NCBI GenBank assembly: GCA_964431035.1
Contig: CAYSIF010000013.1
Span: 1-33,565 of the forward strand
DNA: 33,565 bases
Source: Methanobrevibacter_A sp964431035
GTDB lineage: Archaea; Methanobacteriota; Methanobacteria; Methanobacteriales; Methanobacteriaceae
Reading direction: 5' to 3'
The notes under the pieces are model-generated. The model saw nothing but the letters and a program-made list of their open reading frames with translations. It was not told where the DNA came from and ran no database searches. Below are positions 1 to 7,312 of the stretch, piece after piece (position 1 is the stretch's first letter; every line of letters begins with the position of its first letter). The position numbers and the translations under genes were made by a program.

Positions 1-601
1 TAGCTGCTAAACCTGGAGGTGCTGCTAAACATTTTTGTGAACCTGTGAAACATACGTCAATACCATATTTATCAACATCCACATAGTCTCCACCAAGTGA
101 AGATACTGTATCTACTATTAATAATGCATCATAGTTTTTCATTACTTTTCCGATTTCTTTAAGTGGAGAGTGTGTTCCTGTTGATGTTTCGTTGTGTATA
201 ACTGTAACTGCTTTAACATCTTCATTTGCATCTAATGTTTCAGCAATTTTTTTAGGATCTACTACATCTCCCCATTCTACATCTATTTCTATGGAATTGA
301 TTCCGTGAGCTTTAGAGATGTCTCTTAAACGTTCTCCGAATTTTCCACCAGTAACATTTATTATTTTTTCTCCAGGGTTAACTGTGTTTGCTATAGCTGC
401 TTCCATTGCTGCAGTTCCTGATCCAGATAGGATTAATGATTGGTTTTCTGTTTTGAACATTTTTGACATTAATTCACTGGTTTCGGTTAATACTTCTCCG
501 AATTCATCTCCTCTGTGATTAACTACTGGTTTGGACATAGCTCTAAGTACACGTGGAGCTACATTTGTTGGTCCAGGAAGCATTATTAATAAATCATCCA
601 T
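1..601 (-). CDS. Class V aminotransferase (alanine-glyoxylate/serine-pyruvate/aspartate type), 5' part only
   Basis: PLP-dependent transaminase of the class V family. The first 200 residues are in the window and the gene continues past the left edge. Translating the minus strand from the ATG at 601 gives an N-terminus with the family sequence LPGPTNVAPRVL, a glycine-rich LSGSGTAAMEA segment near residue 58, the PLP-binding aspartate in IVDTVSSLGG (about residues 162-170) and the Schiff-base lysine in TGSQKCL (K190). A good ribosome site (GGAGGAAAT) lies about 10 bases upstream of the ATG. In methanogens, homologues act as broad-specificity aspartate/alanine-glyoxylate aminotransferases, some linked to serine or phosphoserine synthesis; the exact substrate cannot be read from the sequence. 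It is transcribed divergently from surE. The family is certain and the substrate is not. Confidence 0.9.
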   Translation of the reverse strand, partial: MDDLLIMLPGPTNVAPRVLRAMSKPVVNHRGDEFGEVLTETSELMSKMFKTENQSLILSGSGTAAMEAAIANTVNPGEKIINVTGGKFGERLRDISKAHGINSIEIDVEWGDVVDPKKIAETLDANEDVKAVTVIHNETSTGTHSPLKEIGKVMKNYDALLIVDTVSSLGGDYVDVDKYGIDVCFTGSQKCLAAPPGLAA

Positions 602-926
602 TTTTTTAATTTCCTCCAAATAAATTATAAATTCTTGTGTAAATATGTTTTTATTATGAATAAAAATTTTTTATAGCTTAAGAAATTTCTTTTTCATATC
701 AATTGATTATTACTAATCAGATGAAAATAATAAAACTTAAAATAAATCAAGCCATATGATAAAATTTTTGAATTTTATATTAAATATATATTATTATAAA
801 ATATTAGTTGTTTTAAGAAAATTTTTAATATTAAATTTATTTAGCATCTAAGAATAGATTTATTTAATTAATGTTGAATTATTAATTATATAATATATAA
901 AAAAATTAAAATACTGGAAAAAAATT
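602..926. promoter_or_regulatory. Divergent promoter region between the aminotransferase and surE
   Basis: This 325-base gap is extremely AT-rich and has no credible ORF. Rightward, a TATA-like stretch (ATTATATAATATATAA, 885-900) lies about 30 bases before the surE ATG, so the surE transcript would have a very short leader. Leftward, AAACATATTTAC on the minus strand (about 637-649) is a possible TATA box for the aminotransferase, whose ribosome site is at about 610-616. I see no other structure in it. Confidence 0.45.
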
Positions 927-1712
927 ATGACAAGAATTTTAATAAGCAATGATGATGGGATAAATGCTCCAGGGATACTTGCTGCTAAAAAATCTGTTGA
1001 AGATTTAGGTGAAGTTATAATTGTAGCACCTGATAAAGAACATAGTGGTTTAGGTAGAAGTTTAAGTGTTATGAAACCATTAACTATTAATGAGGTTGAA
1101 TTACCTGATGGTAGTATTGGTTATAGTGTTTCTGGAACACCAACTGATGCGGTTAATGTTGGAATAAATTATATACTTGACACTAAACCCGATTTAATTA
1201 TTACTGGCATAAATTCTGGTAGAAATATAAGTAAAAGTGAAATTACAAAATCAGGAACTGTTGGAGCCGCATTAGAAGCTGTTAATTATAATATTCCTGC
1301 AATTGCAATATCTCAATCTATTGATCCATCTGATTTTAAAATTGAAAATAATAAACCAGTACTTATTAATGAATTAAATTTTGATTATGCTGGAGAAATA
1401 CTGCATACTATTAGTGAAAAAATATTAGAAACAGGTTTAAAAGAAGTTGAATTATTAAATATAAATGTTCCTTCACATCCTAAATCAAAAGAAATAAAAA
1501 TAACAAAGTTAGCAGATAAAATGTTCACACCCGAAATCATAAGTCAAGAAAAAGATGATGAAACTTATTATCTAATTAAACCAAATATGATTGAGGAGTA
1601 TGAAGAAGGAACTGATGGTTATGTTCTTTTAAATGAGAAACTTGTTAGTTTAACCCCTTTAAAAAATGATATGACTGGAGACCTTAAAGAGTTAGAATTT
1701 TTAATAAAGTGA
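927..1712 (+). CDS. surE: 5'/3'-nucleotidase SurE
   Basis: SurE-family metal-dependent phosphatase that dephosphorylates nucleoside 5'- and 3'-monophosphates; cytoplasmic. The 261 residues fit the family length. Diagnostic motifs are the N-terminal ISNDDGINAPGI (metal-binding D9 and D10), the HSGLGRS loop near residues 39-45, the SGTPTDAVN segment near residue 90 and the TGINSGRN metal/phosphate loop near residues 113-120. The start is supported by the immediate Rossmann-like beta strand (TRILISNDDG) and by the TATA-like sequence about 30 bases upstream; only a weak GGA precedes the ATG, compatible with a short-leader message. Its stop codon overlaps the ribosome site of the downstream MptE-like gene, so the two are probably cotranscribed, with cdc6 following. 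Confidence 0.95.
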   Translation: MTRILISNDDGINAPGILAAKKSVEDLGEVIIVAPDKEHSGLGRSLSVMKPLTINEVELPDGSIGYSVSGTPTDAVNVGINYILDTKPDLIITGINSGRNISKSEITKSGTVGAALEAVNYNIPAIAISQSIDPSDFKIENNKPVLINELNFDYAGEILHTISEKILETGLKEVELLNINVPSHPKSKEIKITKLADKMFTPEIISQEKDDETYYLIKPNMIEEYEEGTDGYVLLNEKLVSLTPLKNDMTGDLKELEFLIK

Positions 1713-1718
1713 TTAATA

Positions 1719-2444
1719 ATGAATATTGATGAATGGGAAAATTGGTACAATAAAATATTAAATGACTTTGGATTCTCAAAAGATAATGATGAAGAAACTG
1801 CAAAAATATTAGATACAATTTTAGGTGAAAATGCATTAACCATTGAAGAATTACAAACATTAATAAGTGAAAAAAAATCAACAAAAGAATTTATTGTATT
1901 TGGTGCAGGCCCATCATTAAAAAAGGATATTATTAAGATTAAAAATGAAGGGTTAGTTGATAATATTTTAGTAGCCGCAGATGGTGCAACTACTGCATTA
2001 CTTGAAGAAGATTTAATCCCAGATATCATAGTAACTGACTTAGATGGTAAAATAGACGATTTATTAACAGCAAACCAAAAAAATAGTATTTTTATTGTTC
2101 ATGCCCATGGAGACAACGAAGAAAATATTACAAAATATGTTAAAATATTGAATAAAGTTCTAGGAACAACACAGTCAAAACCATACGGGAAATTATATAA
2201 TTTCGGAGGATTTACAGATGGAGACAGAGCCATCTTTTTAACACTTGAATTAAATGCTAAAAAAATATTATTAGCTGGAATGGACTTCGGAGAGTATGTT
2301 ACTAAATATTCAAGACCTAAAATAGAAAACGATATTGAAAAAGCAGATGATATTAAACAAAAAAAGTTAAAATATGCTGAAGAATTAGTTGAATGGATAA
2401 AACAAAACGAAAATGTTGAATTGAAAAAGATTAGTGGTGAATGA
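1719..2444 (+). CDS. mptE: 6-hydroxymethyl-7,8-dihydropterin pyrophosphokinase, MptE type (DUF115)
   Basis: The archaeal DUF115 family includes MptE, which pyrophosphorylates 6-hydroxymethyl-7,8-dihydropterin on the route to tetrahydromethanopterin, the C1 carrier of methanogenesis. The protein has 241 residues. Visible features are a nucleotide-binding type motif FGAGPSLKKD (residues 61-70), an ADGA segment (87-90) followed by the acidic PDIIVTDLDG (101-110), and IVHAHGDN near residue 126. The ribosome site AGTGAT (1708-1713) overlaps the surE stop codon, and the gene ends at the Shine-Dalgarno region of cdc6, so the three genes look like one transcription unit. The link of a coenzyme biosynthesis gene to a replication initiator is positional only. 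DUF115 also includes glycosyltransferase-like proteins of bacteria, but length and motif order fit MptE. Confidence 0.8.
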   Translation: MNIDEWENWYNKILNDFGFSKDNDEETAKILDTILGENALTIEELQTLISEKKSTKEFIVFGAGPSLKKDIIKIKNEGLVDNILVAADGATTALLEEDLIPDIIVTDLDGKIDDLLTANQKNSIFIVHAHGDNEENITKYVKILNKVLGTTQSKPYGKLYNFGGFTDGDRAIFLTLELNAKKILLAGMDFGEYVTKYSRPKIENDIEKADDIKQKKLKYAEELVEWIKQNENVELKKISGE

Positions 2445-2449
2445 AGATA

Positions 2450-3574
2450 ATGGGAATTGAAGATATTTTAATGTTTGATGAAACACTATTCAAAGATACA
2501 ACCATATTTGATTTAGATTATGTTCCTGAAACATACAATTTCAGAGATCAACAAATGGAAGCAATGGCTTACGAGATAAGACCTGCATTAAGAGGAAGTA
2601 TGCCTGGCCATTCCGTAATACTTGGAACCTGTGGAACTGGTAAAACTACCGCAGTTAAAAAAGTATTTGAAATGGTTGAAAAAACAAGCGAGAGTGTTGT
2701 TTGTTGTTATATTAATTGTCAAATTAATAATGGCAAATTTTCTATTTTTTCACAGATATATAAAAAAATATTTGGATATAAACCTCCAGAAACAGGTGTT
2801 CCATTTTTAAGAATATATAATCAAATAATGGAAAAATTAGTTAGTAATAATCAATCATTAATTGTAGCTTTAGATGATGCTAATTTCATTTTCGAAAGTA
2901 AGAAAGGAAATGAAATATTTTATTATTTACTACGCGCACATGAAGAATTTCCAAATGTTAAAACTGGTTTGTTCGTTGTTATACCTGATTTTGAATTTAG
3001 ATACGCATTAGATAAGACTGTTAAAACCGTGTTCATACCTCAAGAAGTGGTTTTTGAACCTTATACATATGATGAAATAAACAGTATCTTAAGTGATAGG
3101 GCCAAAATTGGATTTTATCCAGATGTTATTGATGACGACATAATAGAGCAAATTAGTGAGTATACTTACGAAAATGGAGATTTAAGAGTAGGTATCGATT
3201 TACTCAAATCTTGTGGAAATATTGCTGAATCAGAAGCATCTAAAAAGATAACTGAAGAACATTTTAAAAAAGCAATAGAAAAACATGTCTCAAGCACTGT
3301 TAAGGAAGCTATTAAAATTTTAAATGATAACGAGTTAGAATTATTAAATGCTATTATCGAAGAAAGTAAGAATATTGAGAAAAATAAGATTTTAACTAGT
3401 ACACGTGTATTTAAAAAATTTAAGAATAAGAAAAATAGTAGTTATTCCACATTGAAAAGAACCTTAGATAAGTTAGAATTTTTAAGATTAATTGATACTA
3501 AATTAAGTGGTAAAGGTGTTAGAGGTAAAACTACTTATATTTATTTAAGATTTAATCCTGACGATTTAGATTAA
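2450..3574 (+). CDS. cdc6: Orc1/Cdc6-family AAA+ replication initiator, divergent paralogue
   Basis: Archaeal Orc1/Cdc6 proteins bind origins and load the MCM helicase. This 374-residue protein has Walker A GTCGTGKT (residues 59-66), a Walker B region LIVALDDAN with Asp-Asp (D142, D143) where most family members have Asp-Glu, and a sensor 2 region GDLRVGIDLLKSC (R246) that is typical of Cdc6. Sensor 1 reads FVVIPDFEF (175-183), without the usual asparagine. A winged-helix domain is expected after residue 285. I chose the ATG at 2450 rather than 2441 because GGTGA (2436-2440) is then 9 bases upstream; the 2441 ATG abuts it. The gene follows mptE with essentially no gap. Methanobacteriales usually carry two Cdc6 proteins, and the altered motifs suggest this is the less canonical one (inference). 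Confidence 0.85.
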   Translation: MGIEDILMFDETLFKDTTIFDLDYVPETYNFRDQQMEAMAYEIRPALRGSMPGHSVILGTCGTGKTTAVKKVFEMVEKTSESVVCCYINCQINNGKFSIFSQIYKKIFGYKPPETGVPFLRIYNQIMEKLVSNNQSLIVALDDANFIFESKKGNEIFYYLLRAHEEFPNVKTGLFVVIPDFEFRYALDKTVKTVFIPQEVVFEPYTYDEINSILSDRAKIGFYPDVIDDDIIEQISEYTYENGDLRVGIDLLKSCGNIAESEASKKITEEHFKKAIEKHVSSTVKEAIKILNDNELELLNAIIEESKNIEKNKILTSTRVFKKFKNKKNSSYSTLKRTLDKLEFLRLIDTKLSGKGVRGKTTYIYLRFNPDDLD

Positions 3575-3606
3575 TTAATAATAAAAAAAAATAGTGATTA
3601 TAGATT

Positions 3607-3789
3607 TTAGACTGTTATAGCTACAGTTGGGTTAGGTATTGAGATAGCTAGAATTAATGTTGCTATAATTATAGATAATACTATTAATGTTTCAATACTA
3701 ATTTCAAATCTATAACCATTGAAGAATAAATAATCATAAAGGCTTCTTTGTTTTTTTAAGTTTTTTCTTTGAATGTTTGAATTTTTCAT
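3607..3789 (-). CDS. Unknown small tail-anchored membrane protein (60 aa)
   Basis: I do not recognise this protein. It has 60 residues: a basic N-terminal half (KNSNIQRKNLKKQR), an aromatic patch (YDYLFFNGYRF) and one hydrophobic segment of about 20 residues (TLIVLSIIIATLILAIS) close to the C-terminus, so the topology would be cytoplasmic N-terminus with a C-terminal anchor. A clean ribosome site GGTGAT (3798-3803) lies 8 bases before the ATG, which is the main reason to accept it as real. The layout resembles SecG/Sec61-beta, but the usual AGL.RY motif of that family is absent. It is convergent with cdc6 and divergent from archease. Confidence 0.55.
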   Translation of the reverse strand: MKNSNIQRKNLKKQRSLYDYLFFNGYRFEISIETLIVLSIIIATLILAISIPNPTVAITV

Positions 3790-3911
3790 AATAAAATATC
3801 ACCACTGAAAAAAATTATTATTTTTTAGAATTATAGATATTAATTAAATCATTTGATTGATATAAAAAAAGTCCGAGCATTTGAAAAGTAATCAAAAGTG
3901 AAAATGATAAA

Positions 3912-4355
3912 ATGAGTTTTAAAAAAGATAATATGATTGAATATGAATTTTTTGATGTTACTGCAGATGTAGGTTTCCTAGCTTATGGTGTTAGTTTAGA
4001 AGAAGCATATGAAAATGCATCTAAGGCCATGTTTAATGTTATTAGTAATACAAGTAATGTTGATCCAGTTATAAGTAAAAATATATCTATTGTATCTGAG
4101 GATTTGATTTCTTTACTGTATGATTATTTAGATGAGTTATTATTCCTTTCAGAAACAGAATTTTTATTATTTTCAGAGTTTAATATTTCTATTACTCCAG
4201 AAGATGATGAATTTAAATTAGATGGTGTAGTTAAAGGAGAATCTATTAATTGGAACAAACATGAAAGAGGTTCTGAGGTTAAAGCAGTTACTTATCATCT
4301 TATGGATGTTAAAGAGGACGATATATGTAAAGTTAGGGTTATTTTAGATTTGTGA
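3912..4355 (+). CDS. Archease (RtcB activator)
   Basis: Archease stimulates multiple turnover and guanylylation of the tRNA ligase RtcB. The 147 residues match the family: the N-terminal YEFFDVTADVGF block (residues 11-22), LEEAYENASKAMFNVI helix, SEDLISLLYDYLDELLFL helix (about 62-79) and the C-terminal HERGSEVKAVTYH block (about 117-129) with the metal-binding type aspartate at the very C-terminus (VRVILDL). The start at 3912 gives 10 residues before the conserved block; an internal ATG at 3933 would give a more typical start but has no ribosome site, whereas GTGA/TGAT motifs precede 3912. A TATA-like GATATAAAAAAAG is at about 3858-3870. It lies directly upstream of rtcB, matching the known functional partnership. 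Confidence 0.93.
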   Translation: MSFKKDNMIEYEFFDVTADVGFLAYGVSLEEAYENASKAMFNVISNTSNVDPVISKNISIVSEDLISLLYDYLDELLFLSETEFLLFSEFNISITPEDDEFKLDGVVKGESINWNKHERGSEVKAVTYHLMDVKEDDICKVRVILDL

Positions 4356-4470
4356 TTTTATAATTATTTATGTTACTTTTTTTAAATATTAAACTAATAT
4401 AAACTTAAAGTGTAAAAAAAAATTCGGAACTTAAAAAAATTAAAATGAAATATTATTTTATGTGGTAATA

Positions 4471-5925
4471 ATGAGTGTTAAAGATAATCTTATAAAAATT
4501 AGTGAAAATGTTTGGGAAATACCTAGTAGTTTTAAAAAGGAAATGAGAGTTCCTGCTAGATTGTTTCTAGATGAAGAAGGTATTGAGAATCTTGAAGAAG
4601 GAGCAATTGAACAAATTGCTAATGTTGCATGTTTACCAGGTATTCAAAAGTATTCTCTAGGTCTTCCAGATACTCATTTTGGGTATGGTTTTCCTATTGG
4701 TGGTGTTGGTGCATTTAATGCACATAATGGAATTATTAGTCCTGGAGGAGTGGGTTTTGATATAAATTGTGGAGTTAGGATGATTAGGACTAATCTTACT
4801 AGAGAAGATATTGAACCATATATAAAAGAGTTAAGTGAAAAATTATTTAAGAATATTCCATCAGGCGTTGGTAGTAAAGGTAAAATTAGATTAGAAGAGG
4901 GAGAAATTGATAAAGTTTTGAATAATGGTGCTAGATGGGCTGTTGAGAATGGTTATGGTTGGGAAGATGATTTAGAATATTTGGAAGAGAATGGATGTAT
5001 TGAAGATGCTGATGCTAGTGTTGTTAGTGACAAAGCTAAAAAGAGAGGTATTCCTCAGTTAGGTTCTTTAGGTTCAGGTAATCATTTCTTAGAGATTCAG
5101 GAAGTTGATGAAATATATAGTGATGATGTTGCTGAAGTGTTTGGTTTGAAGAAAGGTGAAATTGTTGCTATGGTTCATACTGGATCTAGAGGGTGTGGGC
5201 ATCAGGTTTGTTCTGATTATTTAAGAGTTATGGATAAGGCATATAGGAATTATAAATTAGATATTCCTGATAGACAATTAGCTTGTGCTTATCTTGATTC
5301 CAATGAAGCTCAGAATTATTTGCATGCTATGTATGCTGCAGCTAATTATGCTTGGGCTAATAGACAGGTTATTGTTCATTGGGTTAGAGAAACATTTGAA
5401 AGTGTTTTAAATCGTAGTGCTGAAGATATGGGTATGAGTACTGTTTATGATGTTGCCCATAATATTGCTAAAGAAGAGACACATGTTATTAATGATAATG
5501 GTTTTGAATTGAATTTATTAGTTCATAGGAAAGGTGCTACTCGTGCATTTGGTCCTGGTAGAATTGAAGTTCCAGAAAAGTATCGTGATGTTGGTCAACC
5601 TGTTTTGATACCTGGTACTATGGGTACTTCTTCTTATGTTCTTCATGGAACGGAAGTTGCTATGAAAACTACTTTTGGTTCAACTGCTCATGGTGCTGGA
5701 AGAAAATTATCTAGATCTCAGGCTAAAAAAGAGTTCTCACCAGAAGATATTGAGAATGATTTAAATTCTCGTGGAATTGAAATTAAAGCTAATTCTAAAC
5801 CAGTACTTGCAGAAGAGGCACCTGATGCATATAAAGATGTTGATTCTGTTGTTAAAACTTCTGATAGTCTTGGTATAGCTAAATTAGTTGCTCGTGTTAG
5901 TCCAATAATTGTTACTAAAGGATAA
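4471..5925 (+). CDS. rtcB: RNA-splicing ligase RtcB
   Basis: RtcB joins 2',3'-cyclic-phosphate (or 3'-phosphate) and 5'-hydroxyl RNA ends using GTP and Mn2+, sealing split tRNA exons in archaea. From the ATG at 4471 the protein has 484 residues. Visible motifs: DTHFGYGFPIGG (67-78), the metal-binding GVGFDINCGVR with D97 and C100, GSGNHFLE (H205), MVHTGSRGCGHQV (H236), VYDVAHNIAKEE (H330), and the guanylylated histidine in STAHGAGRKLSRSQ (H407). An in-frame GTG at 4462 exists, but GTGGT just ahead of the 4471 ATG and the conserved N-terminus favour the latter. A TATA-like AATATAAAC lies at about 4396-4404. No inserted intein is visible, though RtcB is a frequent intein host. The phosphorylase gene follows after 15 bases. 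Confidence 0.96.
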   Translation: MSVKDNLIKISENVWEIPSSFKKEMRVPARLFLDEEGIENLEEGAIEQIANVACLPGIQKYSLGLPDTHFGYGFPIGGVGAFNAHNGIISPGGVGFDINCGVRMIRTNLTREDIEPYIKELSEKLFKNIPSGVGSKGKIRLEEGEIDKVLNNGARWAVENGYGWEDDLEYLEENGCIEDADASVVSDKAKKRGIPQLGSLGSGNHFLEIQEVDEIYSDDVAEVFGLKKGEIVAMVHTGSRGCGHQVCSDYLRVMDKAYRNYKLDIPDRQLACAYLDSNEAQNYLHAMYAAANYAWANRQVIVHWVRETFESVLNRSAEDMGMSTVYDVAHNIAKEETHVINDNGFELNLLVHRKGATRAFGPGRIEVPEKYRDVGQPVLIPGTMGTSSYVLHGTEVAMKTTFGSTAHGAGRKLSRSQAKKEFSPEDIENDLNSRGIEIKANSKPVLAEEAPDAYKDVDSVVKTSDSLGIAKLVARVSPIIVTKG

Positions 5926-5940
5926 ATGGAGGCAATATGA

Positions 5941-6681
5941 ATGATTGGTATAATTGGTGGTACTGGAGTTTATGATATTGTTGATAAAGCTGATTCAGTA
6001 AGTAAAAAGAAGGTTGAAACATCCTATGGTGTTGTTGAGGTGTCACTTTTAAAAATTGATGGCAAGGATGTTGCATTTTTACCTAGACATTCAAGTGGGC
6101 ATTCTCATCCCCCACATATGATTAATTATAAAGCTAATATTAGTGCTTTAAAAGAATTAGGTGTTAATCAGATTATTGCAACTAATTCTGTCGGTAGTCT
6201 TGATTTAGATATTGGGCCTGGAGCTTTTGTTATTGTTGATGATTTTATTGATTTTACTGTACTTAGAGATAAAACTTTTTTTGATGATAGTGTAGTTCAT
6301 ACTGATATGAGTGAGCCATATTGTAGTCGTTTAAGAGAAGCTTTAATATCCTCTGGTAATGTTGTGCCTAATGGAACATATGTTTGTACTGAGGGTCCTC
6401 GTTTTGAAACTCCTGCTGAAATAAAAATGTTTAGAAAAATGGGTGGAGATGTTGTTGGAATGACTGGTCTTCCTGAAGTTGTTTTAGCTAGAGAGAAAAA
6501 CATATGTTATAGTTCAATTTGTATTGTTTCTAATTATGGTGCAGGTATTTCAAAGGATAAGTTAAGTATGGAAGAAGTGTTAGACATTATGAATGAGAAA
6601 AGTGCGGAATTACTTGATTTAATATATGATACTGTTAGAAAATTAGATGATGATATTGATTGTGATTGCTTTAATGGATAA
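5941..6681 (+). CDS. 6-oxopurine nucleoside / S-methyl-5'-thioinosine phosphorylase (MTAP/PNP family)
   Basis: Phosphorolysis of purine nucleosides, probably 5'-methylthioinosine or inosine/guanosine, as part of methylthioadenosine or purine salvage. The protein has 246 residues with phosphate-binding GGTG (6-9), PRHSSGHSHPPH (48-59), TNSVGSL (81-87), TEGPRFETPAEI (150-161) and GMTGLPEV (173-180). In this family, an aspartate in the base-binding loop after strand IVS favours adenine and an asparagine favours 6-oxopurines; here the loop is VSNYGAG with N198, so methylthioinosine or inosine/guanosine is more likely than methylthioadenosine. A Cys-Asp-Cys motif (241-243) sits at the extreme C-terminus. 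GGAGG (5928-5932) is a strong ribosome site 8 bases upstream. The gene is 15 bases after rtcB, so probably one operon. Confidence 0.88.
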   Translation: MIGIIGGTGVYDIVDKADSVSKKKVETSYGVVEVSLLKIDGKDVAFLPRHSSGHSHPPHMINYKANISALKELGVNQIIATNSVGSLDLDIGPGAFVIVDDFIDFTVLRDKTFFDDSVVHTDMSEPYCSRLREALISSGNVVPNGTYVCTEGPRFETPAEIKMFRKMGGDVVGMTGLPEVVLAREKNICYSSICIVSNYGAGISKDKLSMEEVLDIMNEKSAELLDLIYDTVRKLDDDIDCDCFNG

Positions 6682-6699
6682 AATTTTTTAAAGGAGAGG

Positions 6700-7029
6700 G
6701 TGTTTATTTTAATTGCTGTTTCTAGTCTTAATGGAGAAACTGTTGATTTTCATTTTGGAAAATCTAAGAAATTATATATTTATAAGATTATTGATGATGA
6801 TTATGAGCTTATAGATGAGAGAACTGTTGAGATTTCTGATGATGAGAAACATCAAGGAAGTAAGGTTCTTGAGGTTTGTAGTGATTGTGATGTTATTATA
6901 TCTCAGCAATTTGGACCTAAATCAAAAATGAAAGCTAAAAAAGTTGATATTAAGCTAGTTTCTGATGAAGGATCTATAGATGATGTTATAAAACGTTACA
7001 TCAATCATGTTAAATTTATGAATAGTTAA
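6700..7029 (+). CDS. NifX/NifB-type dinitrogenase cofactor-domain protein
   Basis: A 109-residue stand-alone domain of the iron-molybdenum cofactor biosynthesis superfamily (NifX/NifY/VnfX, C-terminal part of NifB). It shows the typical order: short N-terminal strand (ILIAVSS), the VDFHFGKSKK motif (about 15-24), a second strand with IYKIIDDDYEL, and a VCSDCDVIISQQFGPKSKMK segment (about 59-78) with two cysteines. Such small proteins bind iron-sulfur clusters or cofactors and are frequent in methanogens without being tied to nitrogen fixation. No nif gene is nearby, so its client is unknown. The start is a GTG at 6700 with AGGAG (6692-6696) unusually close; no better in-frame start exists. 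It lies 18 bases after the phosphorylase and is probably the last gene of that operon. Confidence 0.8.
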   Translation: MFILIAVSSLNGETVDFHFGKSKKLYIYKIIDDDYELIDERTVEISDDEKHQGSKVLEVCSDCDVIISQQFGPKSKMKAKKVDIKLVSDEGSIDDVIKRYINHVKFMNS

Positions 7030-7312
7030 ATTTTTTTTATTTATTAAATTTTTTTTAATGGAAAAATTGATAAAAATATTTAAATATTATGAAATTATAA
7101 ACATATAACAACCTTAATTGGGCGGGTTTAATTTTAAATTTTTTTTACAAAAATAATATATTTTTAATAAATCAGACTTATTTTAACTGATTATTATTTA
7201 AATAACGAGTTCTTTAATTAGTAAATTAAAATTAAAGAATAATAACTGATAAAATTACTATTTTCAATATAAAAAAGAGACAATAATAGATTAATCGAGG
7301 CATGATTATAAA
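7030..7312. promoter_or_regulatory. Upstream region of the eS1 gene with inverted and direct repeats
   Basis: This 283-base noncoding interval begins with T-runs that probably end the preceding transcript (7030-7060). Two TATA-like sites face right: ATTATTTAAATAAC (about 7192-7205) and CAATATAAAAAAG (about 7267-7279); the second is about 40 bases before the eS1 ATG. Between them lie a perfect 10-base inverted repeat and a TAACTGAT direct repeat, listed separately. Confidence 0.45.
7210..7239. repeat. Perfect 10-bp inverted repeat upstream of eS1
   Basis: TTCTTTAATT (7210-7219) and its exact complement AATTAAAGAA (7230-7239) are separated by 10 bases. The octamer TAACTGAT occurs on both sides in direct orientation (7184-7191 and 7243-7250). 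The site lies between the two candidate TATA boxes of the ribosomal gene, so it could be an operator; chance is not excluded in such AT-rich DNA. Confidence 0.4.

Noticed and set aside
1619..2029. 136-codon minus-strand ORF over surE/mptE
   Set aside because: It is antisense to two well-supported genes and its translation is Ser/Asn/Phe-rich with no motif.
4399..4420. CTTAAAGTGTAA upstream of rtcB as a mini-ORB origin repeat
   Set aside because: It matches a remembered Methanothermobacter-type mini-ORB only partly and occurs once; origins carry several copies. The nearby cdc6 alone is not evidence of an origin.
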